DNA from: an uncultured Collinsella sp.
Lineage (GTDB): Bacteria; Actinomycetota; Coriobacteriia; Coriobacteriales; Coriobacteriaceae
Assembly (NCBI GenBank): GCA_902482035.1
Contig: CABSYW010000037.1
Span: forward strand, 1 to 23,335
Direction of reading: 5' to 3'
Length of the DNA: 23,335 bases
Positions 14,112-22,194 of this stretch are shown piece by piece. Both the position numbers and the translations under genes were made by a program. The notes beneath the pieces are model-generated. The model did not search any database and had not been told where the DNA came from. It worked only from the letters and a program-made list of their open reading frames with translations. Numbering within the stretch: position 1 is the stretch's first letter; each line of letters starts with the position of its first letter.

Positions 14112-14912
14112 ATGGAATACTCGATCATCCAGGTCGCTCTGGTCTTCATCGTCACGTTCGTCGCGGCAATCGACCAGTTCAACTTCCTCGAGTCTCTCTA
14201 TCAGCCCATCGTCACCGGCGCCGTCATCGGTCTTATCCTTGGCGACCTCAACACCGGTCTTCTCGTGGGTGGTACCTATCAGCTCATGACGATCGGCAAC
14301 ATGCCGATCGGAGGCGCTCAGCCGCCTAACGCCGTCATCGGCGGCATCATGGCAGCCATTCTCGCTATCGCTACGGGTCTCGAGCCCAACGCGGCAGTCG
14401 GCCTTGCCATTCCGTTCGCTCTGCTTGGTCAGCTCGGCGTTACCCTGGTCTTCACGCTTATGTCGCCGCTCATGTCCTCTGCGGACAACATGGCTCACAA
14501 CGCTGACACCAAGGGTATCGAGCGTCTGAACTACTTCGCCATGGCTCTGCTCGGCCTGATCTTCGCTGTCGTCGTCACCCTGTTCTTCATCGCTGGCGCC
14601 ACCATCGGTCAGACCATCGCTTCCGCCATCCCGACTTGGCTGCAGACCGGTCTCTCCGCTGCAGGCGGCATGATGCGCTTCGTCGGCTTCGCCGTCCTGC
14701 TCAAGGTTATGATGAACCGCGATATGTGGGGCTTCTTCCTCATGGGCTTTGGCCTCGCGCTCATCACCGTTGCCAACGAATCTCTGGCAACCCCTGCTCT
14801 GCTCATCCTCGCTCTCATCGGCTTCGGCATCGCTTTCTGGGACTTCCAGCAGCAGACCGAGCTGAAGGGTGCAGCTGTTTCTGACGGAGGTGACTTCGAA
14901 GATGGCATCTAA
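14112..14912 (+). CDS. PTS mannose-class EIIC component (membrane permease)
   Basis: This 266-residue polytopic membrane protein has the EIIC fold of the mannose/fructose/sorbose class. It starts with an SIIQVALVFIV helix, then DQFNFLESLYQPIVTGAVIG and GTYQLMTIGNMPIGGAQPPNA, which form the substrate-channel signature, followed by several further helices. An acidic tail (SDGGDFEDGI) ends it. AAAGGAGG sits just ahead of ATG 14112. It overlaps EIID by 11 nt and forms the transport channel with it. Confidence 0.93.
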   Translation: MEYSIIQVALVFIVTFVAAIDQFNFLESLYQPIVTGAVIGLILGDLNTGLLVGGTYQLMTIGNMPIGGAQPPNAVIGGIMAAILAIATGLEPNAAVGLAIPFALLGQLGVTLVFTLMSPLMSSADNMAHNADTKGIERLNYFAMALLGLIFAVVVTLFFIAGATIGQTIASAIPTWLQTGLSAAGGMMRFVGFAVLLKVMMNRDMWGFFLMGFGLALITVANESLATPALLILALIGFGIAFWDFQQQTELKGAAVSDGGDFEDGI

Positions 14913-15984
14913 TGAGTATGTGATCCCGGAGCACTACGAGGATCTCACTCCTGCTCCGCAGCTCGACCAGAAGACCCTCAACAAGATGGCTTGGCGCTCC
15001 TGCTTCCTGCAGGCATCGTTCAACTACGAGCGTATGCAGGCCGCTGGCTGGCTCTACTCCATCATCCCCGGTCTGGAGAAGATCCACACCAACAAGAACG
15101 ACCTCGCGGCATCCATGAGCCACAACCTGGAGTTCTTCAACACCCACCCGTTCCTTGTCACCTTTGTTATGGGTATCGTGCTTTCGCTCGAGCAGAACAA
15201 GGTTGACATCCCCACGATCCGCGCCGTCCGCGTCGCCGCAATGGGCCCGCTCGGTGGTATCGGTGACGCCCTGTTCTGGCTGACGCTCGTGCCTATCACG
15301 GCCGGCATCACCTCCAACATGGCCATCAACGGCAACGCCGCTGCGCCGATCATCTTCCTGGTGATCTTCAACGCCGTCCAGTTCGCTCTGCGCTTCTGGC
15401 TCATGAACTGGTCCTACAAGCTTGGCACCAGCGCTATTGACGCTCTGACTGCCAACATGCAGGCCTTCACGCGTGCCGCTTCCATCATGGGCGTCTTCGT
15501 CGTCGGTTGCCTGGTCGTCACCATGGGTGGCACCCAGATCAACCTCCAGATCCCCAACGGCACCACCCGTGGCCTCTCCGCCAATACCGTGATCGTCTCC
15601 GAGAAGGAGGCCAAGAACTTCACCGGTATGGAGGGCATCGATACCGAGACCGCTGAGGCCGGTACCATCGCCATGACCGATAAGGACGGCAACGCCCTTA
15701 CCGCTTCCGATGCCGACGGCAACGCTGTCACGTGTGGCGTCACCGATCTGGGTAACGGCATGGAGTCCGTTACCTACGGTACCGTCACCGAGGATCCGGT
15801 CAACTTCTCTGTTGCGGACACCCTCAACACCATCGTCCCGAAGCTTGTCCCGCTTATGCTTACGCTGCTGCTTTACTACATGTTCGCTAAGCACAGCTGG
15901 ACCCCGACCAAGGGCATTCTGCTGCTCTTCGTCCTGGGCATCCTGGGCGCTGGTCCGCTTGGTCTCTGGCCGAGCATCTGGTAA
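14902..15984 (+). CDS. PTS mannose-class EIID component with an inserted loop domain
   Basis: This 360-residue protein is well above the ~265-285 typical of EIID. The N-terminal part is canonical (LNKMAWRSCFLQASFNYERM, AAMGPLGGIGDALFW), and it ends in hydrophobic helices and LGLWPSIW. Residues ~228-303 form an extra hydrophilic segment with near-repeated DKDGNAL and DADGNAV motifs, placed after a membrane helix and so probably extracytoplasmic or in a surface loop. ATG 14902 is chosen over the longer frame because GGAGGTGA (14885-14892) precedes it and it matches family starts. It overlaps EIIC by 11 nt and ends the transport operon. Confidence 0.92.
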   Translation: MASNEYVIPEHYEDLTPAPQLDQKTLNKMAWRSCFLQASFNYERMQAAGWLYSIIPGLEKIHTNKNDLAASMSHNLEFFNTHPFLVTFVMGIVLSLEQNKVDIPTIRAVRVAAMGPLGGIGDALFWLTLVPITAGITSNMAINGNAAAPIIFLVIFNAVQFALRFWLMNWSYKLGTSAIDALTANMQAFTRAASIMGVFVVGCLVVTMGGTQINLQIPNGTTRGLSANTVIVSEKEAKNFTGMEGIDTETAEAGTIAMTDKDGNALTASDADGNAVTCGVTDLGNGMESVTYGTVTEDPVNFSVADTLNTIVPKLVPLMLTLLLYYMFAKHSWTPTKGILLLFVLGILGAGPLGLWPSIW

Positions 15985-15997
15985 GGCTCTAGCTTGA

Positions 15998-16026
15998 GGG
16001 GTGTGTCCCTACGCGGCTCACACCCC
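15998..16026 (+). other. Hairpin after EIID without a T-run
   Basis: GGGGTGTG (15998-16005) pairs perfectly with CACACCCC (16019-16026). It may protect the PTS mRNA 3' end or act with the terminator that follows. Confidence 0.45.
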
Positions 16027-16050
16027 GACCCCTTAAGCCATGTGTATGTT

Positions 16051-16088
16051 AAAAGCCGCGTGCTCGAAAGAGCGCGCGGCTTTTGTTT
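16051..16088 (+). terminator. Intrinsic terminator of the PTS operon
   Basis: AAAAGCCGCG (16051-16060) pairs with CGCGGCTTTT (16075-16084). An inner GCTC-GAAA-GAGC stem-loop with a GAAA tetraloop extends it, and TTTTGTTTT follows. Confidence 0.9.
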
Positions 16089-16100
16089 TCTTGATGATTC

Positions 16101-16131
16101 GGGTGTTGCAGGCCGATATTGCTTAACACCC
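16101..16131 (+). promoter_or_regulatory. Dyad in the regulator's upstream region
   Basis: GGGTGTT (16101-16107) and AACACCC (16125-16131) form a 7-bp inverted repeat about 40 nt before the regulator start. It does not resemble the TGGT-N4-ACCA operator. TTGCAG (16106-16111) inside it could be a -35 box, but no convincing -10 follows. Confidence 0.28.
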
Positions 16132-16168
16132 TAGGTAGTAGCCGAGTTTGAGAAAATGGGAGGATAGG

Positions 16169-16900
16169 ATGGCGATCGGAGCGCGTAAGCAACCGCTGTA
16201 CGATCAGCTGGTCGATATTCTGACCGAAAAGATCGACCATGAATATCGCGCCGGTGACATGATTCCTTCCGAGCGCGAACTTTCGGAGCGCTATGGTCTC
16301 TCGCGCACTACGGTACGCCTGGCTCTGCAGGAACTGGAGCGTTTAGGACTGGTGGTTCGGCAGCACGGTCGCGGTACCTTTGTGACCGACCGTTCGGCAA
16401 AGGCAACCAATCTTATGCAGTCCTACAGTTTTACCGAGCAGATGCGCGCGATGGGGCGCGACCCCGAGACCACGATTCTCGAGTTTTGCGAGATGGAGGC
16501 CGATAAGAATCTGGCCGAGCATATGGGATTGCGTATCGGTGATCGCATTTTTAAGCTCAAGCGCCTTCGTTCTGCCGACAACATGCCCATGATGGTCGAA
16601 CGCAGCTATCTACCGGTTCGTCAATTTCTGTCCCTAAAGCGACCGCTGCTGGAACGCAAGCCGCTTTACGATGTGATTGAGCAAGACTTTCAGCAAAAAA
16701 TACGCGTGGCCGAAGAGGAGTTCTATGCGAGCATAGCCCGTCCCACCGATGCCCACCTTTTGGAAATCGTCGAGGGCTCGCCTGTGCTCGATTTGGTTAG
16801 GACTACGTATAACGAGTCAAACGAGGTTGTGGAGTATACGCTCTCGGTTGCTCGTGCCGATCAGTTTAAATACAAGGTTTACCACCAGCGTAGCGACTAG
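16169..16900 (+). CDS. agaR: GntR/HutC-family transcriptional regulator of the amino-sugar genes (AgaR2-like)
   Basis: This 243-residue regulator has a GntR winged helix at ~6-75 (PLYDQLVDILTEKI, PSERELSERYGLSRTTVRLA, then LVVRQHGRGTFV) and a UTRA effector domain at ~90-238. UTRA domains bind phosphorylated sugars. ATG 16169 follows GGGAGGAT at normal spacing; the frame opens earlier at 16148 without a good site. It lies between the PTS operon and agaS, and TGGT-TACT-ACCA dyads stand upstream of both, so it is very likely their repressor, relieved by an amino-sugar phosphate. The symbol is by analogy with AgaR2; NagR/DasR-type naming is equally possible. Confidence 0.85.
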   Translation: MAIGARKQPLYDQLVDILTEKIDHEYRAGDMIPSERELSERYGLSRTTVRLALQELERLGLVVRQHGRGTFVTDRSAKATNLMQSYSFTEQMRAMGRDPETTILEFCEMEADKNLAEHMGLRIGDRIFKLKRLRSADNMPMMVERSYLPVRQFLSLKRPLLERKPLYDVIEQDFQQKIRVAEEEFYASIARPTDAHLLEIVEGSPVLDLVRTTYNESNEVVEYTLSVARADQFKYKVYHQRSD

Positions 16901-16939
16901 TGTCCGCACCGTTTCCATATGATGATTCTTTGTATTTAA

Positions 16940-16953
16940 CTGGTTACTACCAG
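16940..16953 (+). promoter_or_regulatory. Predicted GntR/HutC operator upstream of agaS
   Basis: CTGGTTACTACCAG is a 5+5 dyad around TACT. It shares its central 12 bases exactly with the site upstream of the PTS operon. It lies 16 nt before the -10 box, so a bound repressor would cover the -35 region. Confidence 0.68.
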
Positions 16954-16969
16954 ATAACCAACAGAAGTG

Positions 16970-16975
16970 TATAAT
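16970..16975 (+). promoter_or_regulatory. Promoter -10 box (TATAAT) of agaS
   Basis: A perfect TATAAT sits 39 nt before the ATG, giving a start near 16982 and a short leader with AGAGAGG. No good -35 is found at 17 bp because the operator occupies that place. Confidence 0.6.
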
Positions 16976-17014
16976 TGCACGTCAGAGGATTGCTTCTAGA
17001 GAGAGGTATTAGAA

Positions 17015-18181
17015 ATGTTCGAGAAGAGTGTCGAGGAGCTTACCGAGCTCGGCGCCCAGATCACCACGGCCGAGATTGCTCAGCAGCCCGAGCTTTGGCG
17101 TGATACGCTCAACATCTATCGCGAGAACAAGGAGGCCATCGAGGCCTTTCTGGCCGAGGCTCGCGCTATGGGCGAGGGTCGTCTGTCCGTTGTCTTCACC
17201 GGTGCCGGTACGTCCGACTACGTTGGCGATACCTGCGCCCCGTACCTGCGTCACGCTGGCAACACTGATCTCTACGACTTTAAGCCCATCGCCACGACCG
17301 ACATCGTGAGCGCCCCGCGCGACTTCCTGCGCGCCGAGGATCCCACGCTCGTGGTTTCCTTTGCCCGCTCTGGCAACAGCCCTGAGAGCCTTGCCGCCGT
17401 TGCCGTTGCCAAGGAGCTCGTCCACAACGTTAAGTTCCTCAACATCACCTGCGCTCCCGAGGGCAAGCTCGCCGTCGAGTCTGCCGATGATCCCAACGCG
17501 CTGACGCTGCTCATTCCGCGCGCCAACGACAAGGGCTTCGCCATGACCGGTTCTTACACCTGCATGACCCTGCTCTCCACCCTTATCTTTGACGAGGCTT
17601 CCGATGAGCAGAAGGCTGAATGGGTCGAGACCATCGCCAAGATGGGCGAGGAGGTCATCTCCCGTGAGCCTGAGATCGCCGATTACCTGGCTGGCGACTT
17701 CAACCGCGTGACCTACTTGGGTTCTGGCTCCTTCGGTGGCCTTGCCCAGGAGAGCCAGCTCAAGATCCTCGAGCTCGCTCACGGTCTGGTCGCTACTTCC
17801 TACGACACCTCCATGGGCTATCGTCACGGACCTAAGTCCTTCGTCGACGATAAGACACTCGTCTTCGTGTTCGTCAACAATGACGCCTACACCCGTCAGT
17901 ACGACATCGACATCCTCAACGAGATCGGTGGCGACGATATTGCTCAGCACACCGTTGCCGTTCAGCAGGATGGCGCTACTGTCTACGAGGGTGAGTCCTT
18001 CACCTTTAAGGGCTATGAGGCACTCCCCGAGGGTTACCTTGCTCTGCCGTTCGTGATGTTTGCCCAGGCAATCAGCCTGCTCAACTCCGTGCGCGTGGGT
18101 AACACGCCCGATACGCCGAGCCCCACCGGCACGGTCAACCGCGTGGTCAAGGGCGTGACGATTCACCCCTTCACCGCTTAA
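17015..18181 (+). CDS. agaS: AgaS-type SIS-domain sugar-phosphate deaminase/isomerase
   Basis: This 388-residue protein has two SIS (sugar isomerase) domains. The first carries VVFTGAGTSDYVGD and VVSFARSGNSPESLAA, the second VTYLGSGSFGGLAQES and the conserved HGLVATSYDTSMGYRHGPKS. AgaS converts galactosamine-6-phosphate to tagatose-6-phosphate and ammonia. GlmS is excluded because there is no glutamine amidotransferase domain; the 388-residue length and the YRHGPKS region fit AgaS. It has its own promoter and operator upstream and a terminator downstream, and sits directly before the deacetylase gene, whose product is its expected substrate source. Confidence 0.9.
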   Translation: MFEKSVEELTELGAQITTAEIAQQPELWRDTLNIYRENKEAIEAFLAEARAMGEGRLSVVFTGAGTSDYVGDTCAPYLRHAGNTDLYDFKPIATTDIVSAPRDFLRAEDPTLVVSFARSGNSPESLAAVAVAKELVHNVKFLNITCAPEGKLAVESADDPNALTLLIPRANDKGFAMTGSYTCMTLLSTLIFDEASDEQKAEWVETIAKMGEEVISREPEIADYLAGDFNRVTYLGSGSFGGLAQESQLKILELAHGLVATSYDTSMGYRHGPKSFVDDKTLVFVFVNNDAYTRQYDIDILNEIGGDDIAQHTVAVQQDGATVYEGESFTFKGYEALPEGYLALPFVMFAQAISLLNSVRVGNTPDTPSPTGTVNRVVKGVTIHPFTA

Positions 18182-18200
18182 TCGCGTCCCCCTGTAAGGA

Positions 18201-18236
18201 CGCCCGTCCGCTCATAACGGCGGGCGGGCGCTTTTT
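18201..18236 (+). terminator. Intrinsic terminator after agaS
   Basis: CGCCCGTCCG (18201-18210) pairs, with one bulge, with the CGG-CGGGCGGGCG run (18218-18230). TTTTT follows at 18232-18236. Confidence 0.75.
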
Positions 18237-18298
18237 GTTTTACGTGAGCTGGGTATAAGCATCACCACAGTCAACTGCTTTAGAAGCGAGGAGTGCAT

Positions 18299-19468
18299 AT
18301 GAGCACGTACGCAATTAAGGCTGACAAGTTCTTCTTGCCGGCAGGCCCGCAACTGGGCGGCTATCTTATGGTCGAGGATGGCGTCTTTGGCGCCTGGCAG
18401 GCCGACGAGCCCTCTTGCGAGATTAAGGACTACACGGGATCGTGGATCGCGCCGGGCATGGTCGACACCCACATCCATGGCTTCTATAACCACTCGACTA
18501 CCGATAACGACCCCGAGGGTATCGATATCAGCTCGACCGAGCTCGCCCGTCGCGGCACCACCAGCTGGCTGCCTACGACGTTCACCGATGGCGTCGAGCA
18601 GATTAAGGACGCCTGCGCCGCCATCGCCCAGGCGGACGAGGGTCGCGGCCCCGACTTCTGCGGTGCTCGCATTCAGGGCATCTACCTGGAAGGCCCCTTC
18701 TTTACCATGAAGCACGTGGGCGCGCAGAACCCTGCTTACCTTATCGATCCCTCCGAAGAGATCTTCGACCAGTGGCAGGAGGCTGCGGGTGGTCGCATCG
18801 TTAAGAGCGCCATGGCGGCCGAGCGCGACGGTGCCGCTGCTTATGCGGCTGCTCTGAACGCCAAGGGTGTGGTGACCAGCATCGGTCACTCCGACGCCAC
18901 CTACGATGAGTGTATCGCCGCCATCAACGCCGGCGCCAGCTGCTTTACGCATACCTATAACGGTCAGCGCGGGCTGCATCACCGTGAGCCCGGTGTCGTG
19001 GGCGCTGCCATGTCCACGCCCGAGACCTACGCCGAGATCATCTGTGACGGCAAGCACGTGAACCCTGCCGCCATCAAGGCGCTGCTGCAGGCAAAGGGCT
19101 GGCAGCATACGGTGCTCATCACCGACTGCCTGGGTTGCGGCGGCATGCCCGAGGGCAGCTACACCAGCGGTGGCATGGACGTCATCATGAAGGACAACCT
19201 GTGCTGGCTCGCCGACGGCAAGAGCATTGCCGGCTCGGTGCTCACGCTTGCCCAGGGTGTCAAGAACATTGTCGATTGGGGCATCGCCAGCGCTGATATC
19301 GCCATTCGCATGGCAACCGAGGTGCCGGCTCGCTCTGCGCACATCGAGGATAAGTGCGGCAGCATCATGCCGGGCCGTGACGCCGACTTTGTCGTGTTCG
19401 ACCACGAGCTCACCCTCGTCGAGACGTATGTTGGCGGCCAGAGCGTCGGCAACGCCTTTACCGAGTAA
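18299..19468 (+). CDS. nagA: N-acetyl-amino-sugar-6-phosphate deacetylase (NagA family, probably GalNAc-6-P)
   Basis: This 389-residue amidohydrolase removes acetate from N-acetylglucosamine- or N-acetylgalactosamine-6-phosphate. Metal and catalytic positions are all present: His58 and His60 in DTHIHGFY, Glu131 in YLEGPFF, His197 in GHSDATYDE, His218 in THTYNGQRG and Asp276 in ITDCLGCGG. Common NagA proteins read THLFNAM at the substrate loop, so THTYNGQRG is a difference that may reflect GalNAc use (AgaA). ATG 18299 is preferred over GTG 18293 because the GCGAGGAG site precedes it. Its last 43 residues recur as a remnant downstream of the kinase gene. The agaS terminator lies upstream, so it probably has its own promoter. 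Confidence 0.9.
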   Translation: MSTYAIKADKFFLPAGPQLGGYLMVEDGVFGAWQADEPSCEIKDYTGSWIAPGMVDTHIHGFYNHSTTDNDPEGIDISSTELARRGTTSWLPTTFTDGVEQIKDACAAIAQADEGRGPDFCGARIQGIYLEGPFFTMKHVGAQNPAYLIDPSEEIFDQWQEAAGGRIVKSAMAAERDGAAAYAAALNAKGVVTSIGHSDATYDECIAAINAGASCFTHTYNGQRGLHHREPGVVGAAMSTPETYAEIICDGKHVNPAAIKALLQAKGWQHTVLITDCLGCGGMPEGSYTSGGMDVIMKDNLCWLADGKSIAGSVLTLAQGVKNIVDWGIASADIAIRMATEVPARSAHIEDKCGSIMPGRDADFVVFDHELTLVETYVGGQSVGNAFTE

Positions 19469-19474
19469 CGATAC

Positions 19475-19512
19475 AAAAAGACGGCGGGCCCGAATTTGCT
19501 CGGACCCGCCGT
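19475..19512 (-). terminator. Terminator between nagA and the minus-strand flavodoxin gene
   Basis: ACGGCGGG plus CCGA (19481-19493) pairs with TCGG plus CCCGCCGT (19500-19512) with one internal mismatch. On the minus strand the hairpin is followed by TTTTT (A-run at 19475-19479 on the plus strand). It also folds in nagA mRNA. Confidence 0.8.
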
Positions 19513-19543
19513 ATGAGTTAAACGCTCAAAAGCACCTTCACAG

Positions 19544-20128
19544 TTACAGCTTGTTAGCGATCTTCTTTGCCGTGCGCTTAACGCCGGCCACCAAGCCTCC
19601 TGCAGGATGCTCCTTCTCGTATGCTAGGCGCTTCTCGCGCTTGGCGTACTCTTCGACGATGATGTCGCCATACTCGTTTTCGATCTTGTCGAAGAAATCG
19701 ACGGCGCCCTTAATTTCCTCAGCGGTCGGGTGTCCCTTTTGGACACCGCCGGTGAGTTTGAGCGGCCCCCACGTATCAAAGCCGGGGCAGCCGTAGACAC
19801 CCATAAAGATGGCCTGCCTCATACGGCAGATGCCATCGATGTCCTTGCCGTACCACTTGTTTTTGCCACCGTAGGTCATAAGGCCAAACACCTTGTCCTG
19901 CGGCTGCAGCACGTTAGTGAGCACGCGTGCCATGTCCTTGTCGATCTCGGAGTAATAGATGCCCGTGGCGACACCGATTAGATGATATTCGTGCAGGTCG
20001 GGATACTCGTTTTTGCCGAGCGTCTTTACATCGAGGGTATCGATCTCGGGGTGCGCCTCAACGATGGCGTCCACGAGCTTTTTCGTATTGCCGTGGTGGC
20101 GTGAGGCGTAGAGGATGATGGTTCGCAT
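19544..20128 (-). CDS. Flavodoxin-family protein
   Basis: This 194-residue protein opens with the FMN phosphate-binding loop MRTIILYASRHHGNTKKLVD, followed by alternating strands and helices (LIGVATGIYYSEIDKDMA, KVFGLMTYGG). A basic tail of ~40 residues (YAKREKRLAYEKEHPAGG, then VKRTAKKIANKL) extends it beyond a short-chain flavodoxin. It is probably a soluble electron carrier or reductase; the partner is unknown. ATG at 20128 follows GAAAGG; the same frame is open much further back (to 21199) but that part is antisense to the epimerase gene and is a shadow. It is the only gene on this strand inside the amino-sugar region. Confidence 0.82.
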   Translation of the reverse strand: MRTIILYASRHHGNTKKLVDAIVEAHPEIDTLDVKTLGKNEYPDLHEYHLIGVATGIYYSEIDKDMARVLTNVLQPQDKVFGLMTYGGKNKWYGKDIDGICRMRQAIFMGVYGCPGFDTWGPLKLTGGVQKGHPTAEEIKGAVDFFDKIENEYGDIIVEEYAKREKRLAYEKEHPAGGLVAGVKRTAKKIANKL

Positions 20129-20284
20129 AAGAAGGCCTTTCAGCTGTAATGACGTCAATGTCTGTATGGTACCCCGTTGCATGGCTGGGATACCGGACGC
20201 ATCGATGAACGTGCGGGTTTGTCCTTTGGTCAGGGCCGAGACGGGTACTTGCGAGCAAAACGCAGTTGTTCGAAAGGATGGGCA

Positions 20285-21166
20285 ATGGAATACGCTCTCT
20301 CCAACGATTCGATTTCTATTAAGGTGTCTACGGCCGGCGGCTCGTTTACCTCGATTGAGGCCGACGGTCGCGAGTATTTGTGGCAGGGCGATCCCGCAGT
20401 GTGGTCCGGCCAGGCGCCGATTTGCTTCCCGATTTGCGGAGGCTTGCGCGACAACAGCGCCATGACGTTTGCCGGGCATCATGTAAAGCTCGCTCGCCAC
20501 GGGTTTGCGCGCAAGCAGGAGTGGAAGCTGCAGAGCCAAGGCGAGAACGAGCTGGCGATGTGCCTGGCTTCGGAGGATAACGCCGCGCTGCTGAGCGATT
20601 ATCCCTACCCGTTTAAGCTTGTCGCTCGTTATACGCTCGAGGACGCCGCCGTGCGCGTCTCCTATGAGGTGACCAACGAGGGCACCGAGGACATGCCGTT
20701 CTTTATCGGTGGACACCCCGGCTTTAGGTGCCCGCTCGACGAGGGCGAGGCCTATACGGACTACGAGTTGCGCTTCGAGAAAGACGAGGCTGCGGAGCTT
20801 TGCACCGCTGTCCCCTCGACCGGATTGATTGATGTAGCTAACCGCTCCAAGAACCCCATGGTGGGGAAGACGCTGCCTCTGTCGCATGAGCTCTTCGATT
20901 GTGCGGAGACCATCTTTGACGTGCTCGAGAGCCGTCAGGTCACGCTTTCCAAGAAGGGCGAGGACAAGGGCGTTCGCTTGAGCTTTGGGGGCTTCCCATA
21001 TCTCATTGTGTGGAGCAAGCCCGAGGGCGATTTTGTGGCGGTTGAGCCTTGGGGCGGTCTTTCGACCTGTTCCGATGAGGACGACGTGCTTGAGCATAAG
21101 CGTGGCTGCCTTGTCGCCAAGCCCAAGGAGACCGTCGTTCGCTCGTTCACGATTGAGATTCTGTAA
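20285..21166 (+). CDS. Aldose 1-epimerase family protein (LacX-like)
   Basis: This 293-residue galactose-mutarotase-fold enzyme would interconvert sugar anomers. Family features are GGSFTSIEADGREYLWQGDP near the start, PICFPICGGLRDN, the HGFAR motif with one catalytic His, GGHPGFRCPL with the other, and VAVEPWGG holding the likely catalytic Glu. LacX-type epimerases lie with tagatose-6-phosphate pathway genes in lactic acid bacteria, and here it precedes a LacC-type kinase by 59 nt. ATG 20285 follows AAAGGATGG; an upstream in-frame ATG at 20177 would add an unconserved stretch. The exact sugar is unknown. Confidence 0.85.
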   Translation: MEYALSNDSISIKVSTAGGSFTSIEADGREYLWQGDPAVWSGQAPICFPICGGLRDNSAMTFAGHHVKLARHGFARKQEWKLQSQGENELAMCLASEDNAALLSDYPYPFKLVARYTLEDAAVRVSYEVTNEGTEDMPFFIGGHPGFRCPLDEGEAYTDYELRFEKDEAAELCTAVPSTGLIDVANRSKNPMVGKTLPLSHELFDCAETIFDVLESRQVTLSKKGEDKGVRLSFGGFPYLIVWSKPEGDFVAVEPWGGLSTCSDEDDVLEHKRGCLVAKPKETVVRSFTIEIL

Positions 21167-21225
21167 TTCCGTTTTGTCGACTCGTATCGCGAGGCACAAG
21201 GAGCCTGCGAGATAAGGAGCTAAAA

Positions 21226-22161
21226 ATGATCCTCACCGTTACGATGAACCCGTCCGTCGATACACGCTATCAGCTCGATGAGCTCATTATCGACGACGTT
21301 AACCGTGTGACGCCCGAAAAGACTGCCGGCGGCAAGGGCCTCAACGTGGCCCGTGTACTGGGTCAGCTGGGCGACGACGTTGTGGCAACCGGTCTGCTCG
21401 GCGGCCACATGGGCGCCTACATGGCCGAGCTCATGGATGCCAACGGCATTAAGAATGATTTTGTACCCATCAAGGGCGAGACTCGCATTTGCCTCAACAT
21501 CCTCCACGCCGGCAATCAGACCGAGCTACTAGAGAGCGGCCCGACGATTGCCCCCGAGGAGCTTGATGCCTTTACCGCCAAGTTCGCCGAGCTTGCGAGC
21601 AAGGCCGATGTCGTCACCATCTCGGGTTCGCTGCCCCGTGGTGTCGAGGCGGACTACTACGCCAAGATCACGGGCATTGCCGAGAACGCCGGCGCCAAGG
21701 TGCTGCTCGATACCTCGGGTGCTTCGCTCGAGGCCGCCCTTAATTCCAAAATTAAGCCCGAGCTGGTCAAGCCTAACCTGACCGAGATTAACGGCCTTTT
21801 GGGCACGAGCTTTACCACCGACGATGTGGACGAACTCCGCGCCTCGCTCGCCTCTGATGCCCGCTTCTCCGATATCCCCTGGGTCGTCGTGTCCATGGGC
21901 GCTGCCGGCTCCGTGGGCTTCCATAATGGCCGTGCATTCCGCGCCAAGACGCCCGATATCCCCGCCGTTAACGCGACGGGCTCTGGCGATTCGACCATTG
22001 CCGGCTTCGCGCACGCCATCGCAGCCGGCGCGGATGATGAGACGGTGCTGCGTACCGCCAACACCTGCGGCAAGCTCAACGCCATGGATCCCATGACCGG
22101 CCATCTGGTCATGGATCGTTGGGACGAGGTCTACAACGGCGTTGTCGTGACCGAGCTGTAA
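21226..22161 (+). CDS. lacC: Tagatose-6-phosphate kinase, LacC type (1-phosphofructokinase/PfkB family)
   Basis: This 311-residue kinase phosphorylates tagatose-6-phosphate (or fructose-1-phosphate) at the remaining primary position using ATP. Motifs are TVTMNPSVDTRYQLDELIID, KTAGGKGLNVARVLGQLG, TISGSLPRGVEADYY, KPNLTEINGLLG and the active-site NATGSGDSTIAGF with catalytic Asp. The GSGD form instead of GAGD and the QTELLESGP segment are as in LacC. Neighbouring agaS supplies tagatose-6-phosphate, so LacC is preferred to FruK. AAGGAG precedes the ATG. No tagatose-bisphosphate aldolase gene follows in the window. Confidence 0.83.
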   Translation: MILTVTMNPSVDTRYQLDELIIDDVNRVTPEKTAGGKGLNVARVLGQLGDDVVATGLLGGHMGAYMAELMDANGIKNDFVPIKGETRICLNILHAGNQTELLESGPTIAPEELDAFTAKFAELASKADVVTISGSLPRGVEADYYAKITGIAENAGAKVLLDTSGASLEAALNSKIKPELVKPNLTEINGLLGTSFTTDDVDELRASLASDARFSDIPWVVVSMGAAGSVGFHNGRAFRAKTPDIPAVNATGSGDSTIAGFAHAIAAGADDETVLRTANTCGKLNAMDPMTGHLVMDRWDEVYNGVVVTEL

Positions 22162-22194
22162 GAGCTTGGGCGTCGGCCCCGGCATCGCTTGCTA

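Noticed and set aside
20129..21199. Long N-terminal extension of the flavodoxin frame
   Set aside because: It runs antisense through the epimerase gene, and the flavodoxin motif begins exactly at the ATG at 20128, which has a GAAAGG site.
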